A stretch of DNA of 64,000 nucleotides from Lysobacterales bacterium (lineage in GTDB: Bacteria > Pseudomonadota > Gammaproteobacteria > Xanthomonadales > SZUA-5): contig JALHRS010000017.1 in assembly GCA_022841325.1 (NCBI GenBank), positions 21,019 to 85,018 of the forward strand. Reading direction: 5' to 3'. Made by a program: the position numbers and the translations under genes. Below are positions 10,248 to 21,280 of this stretch, piece by piece. The first letter of the stretch is position 1. The number at the start of each line of letters is the position of its first letter. The notes under the pieces were generated by a model. The model saw only the letters and a list, made by a program, of their open reading frames with translations, was not told where the DNA came from and did not search any database.

Positions 10248-11072
10248 CTAGTCGGGTCGGACCAGTCGCGTGCCCGACAGCAATCCACGTTCGGTGCAGC
10301 TGATGCCCGCGGTCGGATACTGCAGCGTCGTTCGATAGTTGATGCTCACGGCATGGTCGACGATGCGCAATTGTTCCACCTCGAAACTCCCGAAGCTCAC
10401 CGGCGCACTGTTGCCATCGCGGCAGGCAATCAGGCCTTCGCCGTGAATCATCGAACCGGCCTGGGTGAAGGTGCTGTCGGTCCAGTCGCAGAACACCCCT
10501 GCACCGCCGAGGATGGTGGTGGTGACCCGGGTGTCGCGTATGGCCCCGGCGACGATATCGAACTCGGCCGGAAACACATAACTGCCGATTTCGGGGCTGT
10601 TGTCACAGCGAAATACGGCGACCTGGGAGCCGAAGTAGATGCCGTCGACACCGAGACTGGCATAGCTGATGCGCTGGATCGGTCGCATCGCCGTAGCGCC
10701 ATCGATGGTGTAGCTGACGGTGGCTTCATTGGAGCCGGTGAAATGCAGCGTCATGCTGCCGACATTGCGCGGCAGCACGGCGGCCGGATTGAACAGACCG
10801 AACAAGGGCGGACCGGTCACCTCGTACAGCGTTCCGGTGAAGAACTCCTCGGTTCCACGCGGTGCGTTCGACAGCAGATACCAGGCCGGCTTGCCGTCGG
10901 CGCGATAGTGGAACATGACCGCGGAGATGACGTCGCCCTGATGCAGCACCATCAGCCCCCAGCCACTCTCACTGGGCAACCACCACATGTCCTGATAGTT
11001 GCGCGAGGCCAGCGCCGGCCACGCCGAAAGGGCCAGAACCAGTGCCAGAAACAGACTACGCCAGCGCGCCAT
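10248..11072 (-). CDS. Secreted protein with SGWG-type repeat domain
   Basis: Signal peptide; WWLPSESGWGLMVLHQGDVISAVMFHYRADGKPAWYLLSN resembles the esterase N-terminus. Confidence 0.7.
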   Translation of the reverse strand: MARWRSLFLALVLALSAWPALASRNYQDMWWLPSESGWGLMVLHQGDVISAVMFHYRADGKPAWYLLSNAPRGTEEFFTGTLYEVTGPPLFGLFNPAAVLPRNVGSMTLHFTGSNEATVSYTIDGATAMRPIQRISYASLGVDGIYFGSQVAVFRCDNSPEIGSYVFPAEFDIVAGAIRDTRVTTTILGGAGVFCDWTDSTFTQAGSMIHGEGLIACRDGNSAPVSFGSFEVEQLRIVDHAVSINYRTTLQYPTAGISCTERGLLSGTRLVRPD

Positions 11073-11323
11073 GGCCTTCTCTCCAGATCAGTCCGATAGC
11101 CGATTATGCGCCGCTGGGCCCACGCCATCTGCCAATTGCGACACGCCGCTCAGGCCTGCAGGCTGGCGCACCGGACGGCCATTCATGGCAATTGCCTGAA
11201 CAGCGATGGCTCATGCACCGGGAATTCAGCTGCAACGAACCTTGAACGCTGCGCCGATCGCCATGCTCGCGCCTGCCTCGCAACCCGCGTGGGCGCAGTC
11301 CTCAGCCAACGACGGGAGCCCAT

Positions 11324-12037
11324 GTGCGTCAGCGTGCAGCAAGACGGTCAGCAACGCGCCCCTTGTCACCCGCCCGGATTGCTGCCTGGACCGGCACCCT
11401 GGTCCTGCACACGCTGATCATCGGCAACCTCTGGCGTGATACTGCGGTGCGCCCGGCGCTGATCGAGCGTACCGCGCTGACCGTGGACATCGCCCTGATC
11501 GAAACGCCGCCGGCGCCGCCACCAAGACCCGCCACAGGCGCGCCGGCAGCGCCGCAGCTGGCCGCTGTCAGGCCTAGCGGCCCGACTGCGGTGTCGCGCG
11601 CACCGGCCAAAGCCACGGAGCCGGAACGGATCCTGCCTGATCCGGTATCACCCAGCCTGCGCCTGGAGCAGAGCCGGGCCGCGGTGGCCGCCGAGATCGC
11701 CGAAGAGAATGCCCCCAGGCGCCGCGCCTTCGCCGGTCGCTCCATCGACGCCATGCTGCCCGGCGCCGACACCGGAAAACTCCCGGGCTTCCGTCCGCAG
11801 ACCGTCGAAGAAAGCAACGGCCTGGCGCGCCAGATCGGCAAGATGCTGAGCATGGGCGTACCCAGCGCCGCCGTGGACTACCACGCCCCGCTGGATCTGC
11901 TCACCGAAGGCTGGGAAAACCGCCACCACAGCAGCGACCAGGCCGACTGCGATCGACGCTATGCCCAGTTCGAGTCCGATCTGCGCCATCAGCTCTGTGG
12001 CGATGTGCGGCCGCCGAACCAACACTCCACACCGTAA
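11324..12037 (+). CDS. Membrane-anchored proline/alanine-rich hypothetical protein
   Basis: GTG start; single N-terminal TM ([18 protein letters not shown]), Pro-rich linker, C-terminal domain with two Cys. Confidence 0.55.
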   Translation: MRQRAARRSATRPLSPARIAAWTGTLVLHTLIIGNLWRDTAVRPALIERTALTVDIALIETPPAPPPRPATGAPAAPQLAAVRPSGPTAVSRAPAKATEPERILPDPVSPSLRLEQSRAAVAAEIAEENAPRRRAFAGRSIDAMLPGADTGKLPGFRPQTVEESNGLARQIGKMLSMGVPSAAVDYHAPLDLLTEGWENRHHSSDQADCDRRYAQFESDLRHQLCGDVRPPNQHSTP

Positions 12038-12075
12038 CGCGTAGACTGCGGTCCGTTTCCAAGGCCCCATCCATC

Positions 12076-12804
12076 ATGACCCAGACCCGACCCAGCGCGC
12101 GCCAGCCCGACCAGATGCGTCCGGTGAGCTTCGAACGTCACTACACCCGTCACGCCGAGGGCTCGGTGCTGGTGAGCTTCGGCCACACCCGGGTGCTCTG
12201 CACCGCCAGCGTCGACGACCGTTCGCCGCCGTGGCTGCGTGGCACCGGCGAGGGCTGGGTGACGGCCGAATACAGCATGTTGCCCCGGGCCACGCACACG
12301 CGCTCGGCGCGAGAGGTGGTCAAGGGCGCCCCGGGCGGGCGCACCCACGAAATCCAGCGACTGATCGGACGCGCGCTGCGCGCCGTCGTTGATCGGCGGG
12401 CGCTGGGCGAGCGTCAGATCATCCTCGATTGCGATGTGCTGCAGGCTGATGGCGGCACCCGCACCGCCGCGATCACCGGTGCCTATGTGGCGCTGGTCGA
12501 CGCCACCCGCAAGATGCTGAAGAACAAGATGATTGCCAAGGATCCGATCCATGGTCAGGTGGCGGCGGTATCGGTTGGCATCTGGAAGAGCATCCCGGTA
12601 CTCGACCTGGACTATGCCGAGGATTCGGACTGCGAGACCGACATGAACGTGGTACTCAACGACGGCATGGGGTTCATCGAGCTGCAGGGCACCGCCGAAG
12701 GCCATGCCTTCCGTCAGGACGAACTCGACGTGATGCTGACCCTGGCGCGCAAGGGCGCCACCGAATTGCATGCGGCCCAGCGTGAGGCGCTGTCCCGTGA
12801 CTGA
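12076..12804 (+). CDS. rph: Ribonuclease PH
   Basis: [42 protein letters not shown]...[22 protein letters not shown]. Confidence 0.97.
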   Translation: MTQTRPSARQPDQMRPVSFERHYTRHAEGSVLVSFGHTRVLCTASVDDRSPPWLRGTGEGWVTAEYSMLPRATHTRSAREVVKGAPGGRTHEIQRLIGRALRAVVDRRALGERQIILDCDVLQADGGTRTAAITGAYVALVDATRKMLKNKMIAKDPIHGQVAAVSVGIWKSIPVLDLDYAEDSDCETDMNVVLNDGMGFIELQGTAEGHAFRQDELDVMLTLARKGATELHAAQREALSRD

Positions 12805-13396
12805 AACGCGTGACGTGGTACTCGCCAGCCACAACCCGCACAAGCTGGGGGAGCTGCGCAGCCTGCTCGCGGACCTGCCCTGGCGTCTGCACGGCGCCGG
12901 CGAGCTGGCCATACCCGAGCCGGCCGAGCCGGCCTGCACCTTTGTCGAGAATGCGCTGATCAAGGCTCGTCACGCCGCTGGCCTGAGCGGGCGCTGGGCG
13001 CTGGCCGACGACAGCGGCATCGTCGTCGACGCGCTGGCCGGCGCGCCCGGCGTACACAGCGCCCGCTATGCCGGGCCCAAGGCCGATGCCAAGGCCAATA
13101 TCGACAAGCTGCTCAAGGCCACGGAAAGCCTGGAAGGGGCCGCCCGCAGTTGCCGTTTCGTCTGCGTGATCGTATTGATGCGCGCCGCCGATGATCCCTC
13201 ACCGATCATCGCCGAAGGCGTCTGGACCGGGCGCCTGTCACGCATCCCGCGCGGCCAGGGCGGATTTGGCTATGACCCGGTGTTTCTGGACGCCTCCAGC
13301 GGCCTCAGCGCCGCGGAACTCAGCCCCGAACAGAAACACGCCCTCAGCCATCGCGGCAAGGCCCTGGCCCAGCTGCGTGCGCGCCTGGCCGGCTGA
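12797..13396 (+). CDS. rdgB: XTP/dITP diphosphatase
   Basis: GTG start overlapping rph stop; [44 protein letters not shown]. Confidence 0.95.
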   Translation: MTETRDVVLASHNPHKLGELRSLLADLPWRLHGAGELAIPEPAEPACTFVENALIKARHAAGLSGRWALADDSGIVVDALAGAPGVHSARYAGPKADAKANIDKLLKATESLEGAARSCRFVCVIVLMRAADDPSPIIAEGVWTGRLSRIPRGQGGFGYDPVFLDASSGLSAAELSPEQKHALSHRGKALAQLRARLAG

Positions 13397-13408
13397 GCAT
13401 CACACACC

Positions 13409-13473
13409 TGTGGGAGCGGCTTCAGCCGCGAATGCTCTTGCAAACCGATCGCGGACAGAGTCCGCTCCCACAG
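13409..13473. repeat. Paired inverted REP-like elements
   Basis: tgtgggagcggcttcagccgcga ... tcgcggacagagtccgctcccaca. Confidence 0.8.
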
Positions 13474-13502
13474 AATCGCAAAGGTATTGAGCTCAGCCGC
13501 AG

Positions 13503-14678
13503 ATGATCACGCCCATCGATCCCGCCAAGATCCCGCTGTCGTTGTACGTGCATCTGCCCTGGTGCGTGCGCAAGTGTCCTTATTGCGATTTCAACTCGCA
13601 TCAGCGCCCGGCCGCGCTGCCCGAGGACGCCTATGTCGACGCCCTGATCGCCGATCTGGCGCTGGAAGCGCCGCTGGCTCTGGGCCGACCACTGGAATCG
13701 ATCTTCTTCGGCGGCGGCACACCGAGCCTGTTCAGCGCCCGCGGCATCGGCCGCATCCTCGATGCCGTGCGCGCCTCGCTGGTGCTGCAGCCGGGATGCG
13801 AAATCACCCTGGAAACCAATCCGGGCACGGCCGAGTTCGATCGCTTCGAGGGTTATCTGGCCGCCGGCGTCAATCGGATTTCCTTCGGCATGCAGAGCTT
13901 TGACGACGACAAGCTCAAGCGCCTCGGCCGCATCCACGGCGCCGATGAAGCCCGCCGCGCCTACGCCATGGCCCGCGATGCCGGCTTCGACAACATCAAT
14001 ATCGATCTGATGTACGGCCTGCCCGGCCAGTCCGTGGCCCAGGCCCTGGATGATCTGCGCACGGCACTGGCGCTGGCACCCGAACACCTGTCTCACTATC
14101 AGCTGACGCTGGAGCCACAGACGGTCTTTGCCCGCACACCGCCCACCGATCTGCCCGATGACGAGACGCTCGCCGACATGCTGGATGGCTGCCAGCCACT
14201 GCTGGCGGCGGCCGGCTTCGAGCACTACGAGGTCTCGGCCTACGCACGGGCAGGCCGACGCTCAAGGCACAACGAGAATTACTGGCTGTTTGGAGATTAC
14301 CTGGCCATTGGCGCCGGCGCCCACTCCAAGGTCAGCAGCGCCGATGGCCAGGTGCGCCGCCGGGTGCGCCAGCGCACCCCCAGTTTCTTCCTGCAGCAGG
14401 CCGGCAGCAGCCGTGCCTGGAGCGAGGATCGCGACGTGGCCCCCGGCGAGCTCGGTTTCGAGTTCATGCTCAACGCGCTGCGCCTGAAGCAGGGTTTTGC
14501 CGATGAGCTGTACCCCGAACGCACCGGGCGCCAACTTCAGCGCGAAGCCGGCTACCAGCGCGCGCTGGCGCTCGGTCTGCTGCAGCACGTACAGGGCCGC
14601 GTGCAGACCAGCGAACTCGGTTTTCGCTTCCTCAATGACGTGGTCGCCGGCTTCCTGCCGGATGGGCCGAATCGCTGA
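13503..14678 (+). CDS. hemW: Radical SAM heme chaperone HemW
   Basis: SLYVHLPWCVRKCPYCDFNSH; IFFGGGTPSLF; NINIDLMYGLPGQ. Confidence 0.93.
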   Translation: MITPIDPAKIPLSLYVHLPWCVRKCPYCDFNSHQRPAALPEDAYVDALIADLALEAPLALGRPLESIFFGGGTPSLFSARGIGRILDAVRASLVLQPGCEITLETNPGTAEFDRFEGYLAAGVNRISFGMQSFDDDKLKRLGRIHGADEARRAYAMARDAGFDNINIDLMYGLPGQSVAQALDDLRTALALAPEHLSHYQLTLEPQTVFARTPPTDLPDDETLADMLDGCQPLLAAAGFEHYEVSAYARAGRRSRHNENYWLFGDYLAIGAGAHSKVSSADGQVRRRVRQRTPSFFLQQAGSSRAWSEDRDVAPGELGFEFMLNALRLKQGFADELYPERTGRQLQREAGYQRALALGLLQHVQGRVQTSELGFRFLNDVVAGFLPDGPNR

Positions 14679-14755
14679 TCTGTGTCGCCTGTGACGGTGA
14701 ACCGCGCGGGTATGCGACGATCATCCGACTACCACTCACCCGGAACCCATCGGCG

Positions 14756-15685
14756 ATGAACTCTCCCTCAAGCTATCCCATCGGCACACCCGGCATACCC
14801 TGGGGCGCGGCGGAAGTCGCCCAGTGGCGGGCGCTGCAGCGGCGCCAGCGCAGCTATCAGGACGAAGTGCTGAGCGCGATCGATGGGCTGCGCTCGCGCC
14901 TTGAGGTGCTGCCCTATGGTCAGCTGGATCACGATCCTGCGCGCTATCCGCTGTACGCGGTCAAGAGTCGCCACTGGCGCGAGGAACTGCCCATCGTGCT
15001 GGTGACTGGCGGCGTCCATGGCTACGAAACCAGTGGCGTGCATGGCGCCCTGCGCTTCCTCGACCGGCATGCCGAGGACTACGCCGGGCGGATCAATCTG
15101 ATCGTAGCGCCCTGCATCAGTCCCTGGGCTTACGAGATGATTCACCGCTGGAATCGCGACGCCGTGGACCCGAACCGTTCCTTCCGCGCTGACAGTCCAG
15201 CCCAGGAATCGGCCGCCCTGATGCGACTGATCGAGCCCCTGCGCGAGCGCGTGCTGGTGCACGTCGATCTGCACGAAACCACCGACACCGATGAGACCGA
15301 GTTCCGCCCGGCGCTGGCCGCCCGCGATGGCAAGAGCAGCGAGCCCGGCGAGATTCCGGATGGCTTCTATCTGGTCGACGATTCCGAGCAGCCGCAACCG
15401 GAGTTCCAGCAAGCCATCATCACTGCGGTGGCCAAGGTAACCCACATCGCACCGGCCGACGATCAGGGCGAGATCATCGGCTCGACCGTGGTCGCCCCCG
15501 GTGTCATCCGCTATCCCTTCAGGCAGCTGGGCCTTTGTGCCGGCATCACCGAGGCCCGCTTCAAGACCACCACCGAGGTCTATCCCGACAGCCCCAGCGC
15601 CAGCCCGGAGCAATGCAATGCCGCGCAGACGGCGGCGGTGTGCGCGGCCATCGACTTTGCCCTGGCGTGGCACGCGGCGGCCTGA
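14756..15685 (+). CDS. M14-family metallopeptidase
   Basis: VLVTGGVHGYETSG (HxxE), ISPWAYEMIHRWNRDAVDPNRSF, VHVDLHETTDTDE. Confidence 0.8.
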   Translation: MNSPSSYPIGTPGIPWGAAEVAQWRALQRRQRSYQDEVLSAIDGLRSRLEVLPYGQLDHDPARYPLYAVKSRHWREELPIVLVTGGVHGYETSGVHGALRFLDRHAEDYAGRINLIVAPCISPWAYEMIHRWNRDAVDPNRSFRADSPAQESAALMRLIEPLRERVLVHVDLHETTDTDETEFRPALAARDGKSSEPGEIPDGFYLVDDSEQPQPEFQQAIITAVAKVTHIAPADDQGEIIGSTVVAPGVIRYPFRQLGLCAGITEARFKTTTEVYPDSPSASPEQCNAAQTAAVCAAIDFALAWHAAA

Positions 15686-15814
15686 TGGCGCGTTGATCGC
15701 GGCCGCTGCTTGTAACGATAGAGCACAGGTTTTTGTATTCTTTTGTATCGTCGCAGTCCTTTGCGCCGGGTGAGACTTGCTGTGAACCCATTGAACAATG
15801 CGGGTCGACCATGG

Positions 15815-17845
15815 ATGCGCTCCTTGACGCCGGTCCTGGGCCTGGCCCTGCTGCTCGGATTCAGCCTGCCGCTGCTGGCTGCCGAATCCTATCGAATCGA
15901 AGCGCGACCCTCGTGGGTGACGCCGGTGGAGGCCGGCGCAGTCAAGCCCGAACTGCTCAACCAGGCGGCCGATGGCGTCTACTACCTGCTGTCAGACATG
16001 CAGGTCCATCTGGACGGCGAGCAGGGCAGCCGCTACCGCCGCATCGTGGCCAAGGCGCTCACCGCCAAGGGTCTGGAATCGCTGGCCAATCTCGAATTCG
16101 AGTTCGATCCGAGCCATGAGGAGCTGATCCTCAATTCGGTGTCGGTGGTGCGCAAGGGCCGGGTCATCCCCAAGCTGAAAGACGCCGAGATCCGCATCCT
16201 GCAGCGCGAGACCGAGCTCGACTATCTGGTCTTCGACGGCTCGATGAGCGCCAACATCTTCCTGGAGGATGTGCGCGTGGGCGATCTGGTGGATTACGAA
16301 TACACCGTTGTCGGCCGCAATCCGGTCTTCGCCGGCCGCGATTTCGGCGCCGCCAGCCTGGAGTTTTCGGTGCCGGTGGCGCGCATTCACGTGCGCCTGC
16401 TGCACCCGATGGGCAGGCCACTGCAGTGGGCCTCCAGGCCCAAGTCGGTCAAGCCCGGCACGAGCATTGTCGATGGTCAGCAGCAGCTGGTCTGGGATCT
16501 GCGCGACGTGCCAGCCCGGCATGTGGACGGCGACTCACCCGGTTGGTACGACCCCTATGCTGCTGCCTACTGGTCCGAATATCCGGATTGGTCCGCGGTG
16601 GTCGACTGGGCCCTGCCCTTGTACGCCGTGCCTAAGCCCAATGCCGAATTGCAGGAGGCCATCGACGAGATCAAGGCGGGTCACGCCGATGCCGCGGCGC
16701 GCACGCAGGCGGCACTGAATTATGTGCAGTCGGAAATTCGCTACCTGGCGGTGTCGCTCGGCGCCGGCTCGCACGCGCCGAACGCGCCCGAGGTGGTGCT
16801 GAAGCGCCGCTTCGGCGACTGCAAGGACAAGACCCTGCTGCTGTTGACCATGCTCCGCCAGCTCGGCATCGATGCCAATCCGGCGCTGGTCAATACCAGC
16901 ATGCGCCGGGGCCTGCGCGAGCGGCTGGCCAGTCCGGGCGTGTTTGACCACGTGCTGGTGCAGGCCCGGGTGGATGGCCAGAGCTATTGGCTGGATCCGA
17001 CCCGGATGACGCAGAAGGGCCAACTCGGCGACATCCACCAGCCCGATTTCGATCTGGCACTGCCGTTGAAGTCCGGCTCCAGGGGCCTGGTGGCCATGGG
17101 TGATCCATCTGCGCGCGTGGCCCGCAAGGAAGTGCGCGTGCAGATCGATGCCCGCTCCGGTTTTGATCAGGCCGTGGGATTCACGGTGACCACCACGTCC
17201 AAGGGCGCCTTTGCCGAGCGTACACGGGCAGATCTGGCCGACACCGGAAGCGAGGAGATGCAGCGCAGCTTCCTGAAGTTCTATGCCGGCTATTACCCGG
17301 GTATCCGGGTGCTCAAGCCCATCGACATCGAAGATCGGGATGACCGCAACGAGGTGCGGGTCACGGAGCACTACCAGATCGACGAGTACGCCAGCTGGTC
17401 GGAAGAACAGCAGCGCTTCATCGCCCCGGTCAAGGTGCCCGATCTCAACGAATACCTGCGCAGCGAGGCCTCGCCGATCCGCAACGCACCGCTACGGCTG
17501 GGCTATCCGCAGAATATCGAGCTGACCACGAAGATCCTGCTGCCCGTGGTGTTCTCGATCAAGGCCAGAACCGAGCGCGTGGATGATCCGGCCTTCAGCC
17601 TGGTGCGCAGCATTCAACCCAAGGGCACGGTGCTGACCATCGTCGACGAGTGGACCAGCAAGACCGACGAGATCAGCGCCGCCGAGACGCCGCGCTACCT
17701 GAAGAACCTGCGCGCAGCCCGCGAACTGGTCGGCTACGAACTCTATTGGAGCAAGGAGTCCAGGTCGCGCAAGGCGCCCGCCGCCGACGCCGTCACCTGG
17801 CCCAAGGTGCTGTGCTCGCTGGGCTTCGCCTGGCTCTGCAACTAG
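15815..17845 (+). CDS. DUF3857 / transglutaminase-like secreted protein
   Basis: Signal peptide; ALNYVQSEIRYLAVSLGAGSHAPNAPEVVLKRRFGDCKDKTLLLLTMLRQLGIDANPALV; start uncertain (GTG 15782 also possible). Confidence 0.85.
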   Translation: MRSLTPVLGLALLLGFSLPLLAAESYRIEARPSWVTPVEAGAVKPELLNQAADGVYYLLSDMQVHLDGEQGSRYRRIVAKALTAKGLESLANLEFEFDPSHEELILNSVSVVRKGRVIPKLKDAEIRILQRETELDYLVFDGSMSANIFLEDVRVGDLVDYEYTVVGRNPVFAGRDFGAASLEFSVPVARIHVRLLHPMGRPLQWASRPKSVKPGTSIVDGQQQLVWDLRDVPARHVDGDSPGWYDPYAAAYWSEYPDWSAVVDWALPLYAVPKPNAELQEAIDEIKAGHADAAARTQAALNYVQSEIRYLAVSLGAGSHAPNAPEVVLKRRFGDCKDKTLLLLTMLRQLGIDANPALVNTSMRRGLRERLASPGVFDHVLVQARVDGQSYWLDPTRMTQKGQLGDIHQPDFDLALPLKSGSRGLVAMGDPSARVARKEVRVQIDARSGFDQAVGFTVTTTSKGAFAERTRADLADTGSEEMQRSFLKFYAGYYPGIRVLKPIDIEDRDDRNEVRVTEHYQIDEYASWSEEQQRFIAPVKVPDLNEYLRSEASPIRNAPLRLGYPQNIELTTKILLPVVFSIKARTERVDDPAFSLVRSIQPKGTVLTIVDEWTSKTDEISAAETPRYLKNLRAARELVGYELYWSKESRSRKAPAADAVTWPKVLCSLGFAWLCN

Positions 17846-19251
17846 CGCTCCACCTCGATGGTCTGCGCCGAGGCACGCAGAGGCTGTTGCGCGCCGCCCG
17901 CCAGGGCCCGTGTGAGCACGCCGCCGAACAGCAGCACCAGCATGCCACCGGTGGCGCCGATGGCCGCGTGCAGGCCCCAGAACCGGGCCGGACTCATCTG
18001 CTCGTAGAAGCCGCCGATCCAGCCTATTAGGTTGTTGGCGACAAACAGAGTCGTGAAAGCCACGCCCATCAGGGTGGCGTTGACGCTGGCTGGCGCGGTG
18101 CGCGAGACCAGTGCCAGCAGCGTCGGCCAGTAGTACAGAAAGGCAATGCCCATGCCGGCGCAATAGAGCATGGGCCAGACCGGATGCACCGGCGCGCCAT
18201 CGGCGATCAGAATCGCAGCCACCAGGATCAGATTGCTCGATGCTGCCAGCCAGGCGCCGATGCCGATCTTGGCCAGATCGCCGGGTTCACGCCGGCGCTC
18301 GGCCTGCTTGCGCCAGATCCAGAACAGCAGCGGCACACCGAGGATGCTGAACAGCGGATCGATGGACTGATACCACGGCACTGGAATCGTGAAGCTGCCG
18401 AGCTCGAGCGCCACCTGCGTCTGTATCCATACCGGCAGCACATTGGCCAGCTGATAGTAGGACACCGACTGGAAGATGCTGATCAGCATCACCGCTGCCA
18501 GCGCCAGAATCACGCGCCAGTCGGCGGCAGTGAGCCTGTCGCGCTCGAAAGTCCGGCGTTCCACGCGCGCCGGCAGATGCCGATAACCGACCAGATAGGT
18601 GGCGAGGCCCGCCAGCATGAAGATCGCCGCAATGCCGAAACCGTAGTGCCAGCCGTAGACCTTTGCCAGCAAGCCGGTCAGCAGCGGGCCGGTGACCGCG
18701 CCGACGTTGATGGCGACGCTGAAGATCGCAAATCCGCGGGTGCGCAGCGCCTCTTCATCGCGCGGATAGAGTGCGCCCACCTGGGCCGAGATATTGCCCT
18801 TCAGAAAACCCGAGCCGACCACCAGCAACACCAGCGCCAGCAGGAAGGACTGTTCGAAGGCCATCGCCAGATGACCACCGGACATGCACAGGGCACCGAT
18901 CACCACGGCGCTGCGCTGGCCGATCCAGCGATCGGCAATCCAGCCGCCGAACAAGGGCGTCAGATAGACAAACCCGGCATACAGACCAAAGATCTGCGAG
19001 GCCAGCGCCTGCGTCGACATCGTCCCGAACAGCGATTCCACCGTCGCCCGGAACCCGGCAAAGCCGACGATATTCTCCACATGCCCGGGCAACAGCAACT
19101 CGTTGACCATGTACAGCACCAGCAGCGCGGTCATGCCGTAATAGGAAAAGCGCTCCCAGGCTTCGGTGAAGGCCAGGTAGTAGAGGCCCTTGGGATGGCC
19201 ACCCGCACCGGCAGCGATGGGTCGGGATGCAAACTGATCAATCGAGCTCAA
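17842..19251 (-). CDS. POT/PTR-family proton-dependent peptide transporter
   Basis: GLYYLAFTEAWERFSYYGMTALLVLYMV and GFLKGNISAQVGALYP. Confidence 0.92.
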   Translation of the reverse strand: MSSIDQFASRPIAAGAGGHPKGLYYLAFTEAWERFSYYGMTALLVLYMVNELLLPGHVENIVGFAGFRATVESLFGTMSTQALASQIFGLYAGFVYLTPLFGGWIADRWIGQRSAVVIGALCMSGGHLAMAFEQSFLLALVLLVVGSGFLKGNISAQVGALYPRDEEALRTRGFAIFSVAINVGAVTGPLLTGLLAKVYGWHYGFGIAAIFMLAGLATYLVGYRHLPARVERRTFERDRLTAADWRVILALAAVMLISIFQSVSYYQLANVLPVWIQTQVALELGSFTIPVPWYQSIDPLFSILGVPLLFWIWRKQAERRREPGDLAKIGIGAWLAASSNLILVAAILIADGAPVHPVWPMLYCAGMGIAFLYYWPTLLALVSRTAPASVNATLMGVAFTTLFVANNLIGWIGGFYEQMSPARFWGLHAAIGATGGMLVLLFGGVLTRALAGGAQQPLRASAQTIEVER

Positions 19252-19364
19252 GGCCTTCCCCTGATCTGAGACATGGGTGGAGCCTTGCTCCGCCCCGGTC
19301 CGGCATTCTGCCCCAGATTGACCTGCATCAAGGCAAGCCGAACCCAGCGGACTAGGCTGCAGCC

Positions 19365-20024
19365 ATGAACATCCACCTGCCCTTTGCTGATCGCACCGTC
19401 GCCGCGCAACTGCTGGCCAGGGCGCTGGATGAGTACCGTGGCCACCGGCCGCTGGTACTGGCGCTGCCGCGCGGCGGGGTTCCGATCGGCCATGTCATCG
19501 CCCGGGAACTGGGTGGCGATCTGGACATGGTGCAGGCCCGCAAGATCGGCGCTCCTTTCAATCCCGAGCTCGCCATCGGTGCCGTGGCCGAGAACGGCTG
19601 GCGCTTTGTCTTCGACAGCACGGCCGATCTGGACATCAGTGCCGCGCAGATCGATGCGCTGGCCGAGCGCGAGCTGGCCTTGATGCGCAAGCGGCGCCAG
19701 GATTGGGTCCAGGGACGAGCGCCACCCGAGGTCCGCGGGCGGCTGGTCCTGGTGGTCGACGATGGCATCGCCACCGGTGCCACCATGGTCGCGGCGATCG
19801 AGTCACTGCTGCCGCAGAAACCCGAGCGCCTGATCTGCGCCACGCCGATTGCCTCCCGGGATTGCCTCGCGCGCCTGCGCGAGATCACCCACGATCTGGT
19901 CTACCTCGCAGCACCCGAGGATTTCCGCGCCGTCGGCCAGTACTACATCGACTTCCGCCCGGTTGAGGATGTGGAGGTCAAGGCGATGCTGGCGCCATTC
20001 GCGATTTCGGCGAGATCGGGCTGA
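19365..20024 (+). CDS. Phosphoribosyltransferase family protein
   Basis: LVLALPRGGVPIGHVIAREL; VVDDGIATGATM. Confidence 0.9.
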   Translation: MNIHLPFADRTVAAQLLARALDEYRGHRPLVLALPRGGVPIGHVIARELGGDLDMVQARKIGAPFNPELAIGAVAENGWRFVFDSTADLDISAAQIDALAERELALMRKRRQDWVQGRAPPEVRGRLVLVVDDGIATGATMVAAIESLLPQKPERLICATPIASRDCLARLREITHDLVYLAAPEDFRAVGQYYIDFRPVEDVEVKAMLAPFAISARSG

Positions 20025-20107
20025 GCTGATTGTCCCCGAGCCACGCTGTACCTGGAACCTGTCCAGCACGGCGACTGCCGGACCTGCGGCGAGCCCTGGC
20101 TGCGGTT

Positions 20108-21034
20108 TCAGGACGCTTTCTGGCGGTAGTCGGCCCCGGTCAGCTGCACCGATAGCTCCCACAGTTTCTTCGCTGCGTCCTCGTCGCGGGCGCAGCGGGA
20201 CACGTGGGCCTTGCCGGGGGCGCCCTTCATCTCGCGCCAGCCCTGCGGGCCAAAGTAGTCGCCGCCCTGGACCTCGGGCTGCAGTGCCGCCATCACCGTC
20301 GGCAATGCCGCCAGCCGCGGCGGGTGAAACAGCAGCGGGCCGATGCTGTAGCGCATCAGCAGCACCTGCCAGGGTTTCAGCGTGCGCACCAGTTCGGTCT
20401 GGGACACGCCCGGATGCGCCGCCAGCGACAGCACGCGGCGGCCGGCGCCCTGCAGTCGCTGCTGCAACTCGCGGGCGAACATCAGGCAGGCCAGCTTGGT
20501 CTGGGCGTAAGCCTGATACTTGTTGTAGCCCTGCTCCCAGTGGATGTCCTCGAAGCGGATCCGGCGCAGCGGCTGCTTGTGGGCAATGCTGCTGAGCGTG
20601 ACCACGCGCGACTCGGGTTGATCGGGCATCAGCTCCAGCAGCAGCGAGGTCAGCAGGAAGTGGCCAAAGTAGTTGGCCGCCATCTGCCCCTCGAAACCAT
20701 CGACGGATCGGGCATGGGGCGTCCACATGATGCCGGCGTTGTTGATGAGCAGGTCCAGCGATCGGTGCTGCTGGCGAAAGCGGGTGGCGAAGGCGCGCAC
20801 CGAGGCCAGATCGCTCAGGTCCAGCGGCAGGATGCTGAGCCTGGCGCCCGGTATCTCGGCCTCGATCTCGGCCTTGGCCGCACTTGCGCGCTCCTCGCTG
20901 CGGCAGGCCATGACCACCTGCATGCCCTTGCCCGCGAAATAGCGGGTGGTCTCGAATCCGAGCCCGGTATTGGCGCCGGTGACGATGGCCAGCCGGCCGG
21001 TCTGGTCTGGAACAGCATCGAGATCGAAACGCAT
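20108..21034 (-). CDS. SDR-family oxidoreductase (retinol dehydrogenase-like)
   Basis: AIVTGANTGLGFETTRYFAGKG; LLINNAGIMW; YNKYQAYAQTKLACLMFA. Confidence 0.9.
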   Translation of the reverse strand: MRFDLDAVPDQTGRLAIVTGANTGLGFETTRYFAGKGMQVVMACRSEERASAAKAEIEAEIPGARLSILPLDLSDLASVRAFATRFRQQHRSLDLLINNAGIMWTPHARSVDGFEGQMAANYFGHFLLTSLLLELMPDQPESRVVTLSSIAHKQPLRRIRFEDIHWEQGYNKYQAYAQTKLACLMFARELQQRLQGAGRRVLSLAAHPGVSQTELVRTLKPWQVLLMRYSIGPLLFHPPRLAALPTVMAALQPEVQGGDYFGPQGWREMKGAPGKAHVSRCARDEDAAKKLWELSVQLTGADYRQKAS

Positions 21035-21180
21035 GAGGCCTCCGGCGAGTGATGGGGCGAGACCGCTCGGGCAATGTGCCTGTCGATCTCGTCGGCCATG
21101 ATGACTCAGAAGCAGATCGGCAAGCGTTGTCCATGCGAGGCACCTGTCATGCCCGGCGGCGAGCACGAAGCAGGATTGAG

Positions 21181-21255
21181 CAGGGACGCGCGCCTGCGCG
21201 GCCGCTCTTGATCTGCATGCAGCCCAACAGCGGCGCCGCAGCGCGGCGCCCTCCA
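21181..21255. repeat. GGAGGGCGCCGCG-type inverted repeat
   Basis: gacgcgcgcctgcgcggccgctcttg ... agcggcgccgcagcgcggcgccctcc; related at 27321, 47081, 53198. Confidence 0.7.
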
Positions 21256-21280
21256 CGAACGGCCGGCCTGCTGCTCCGCG

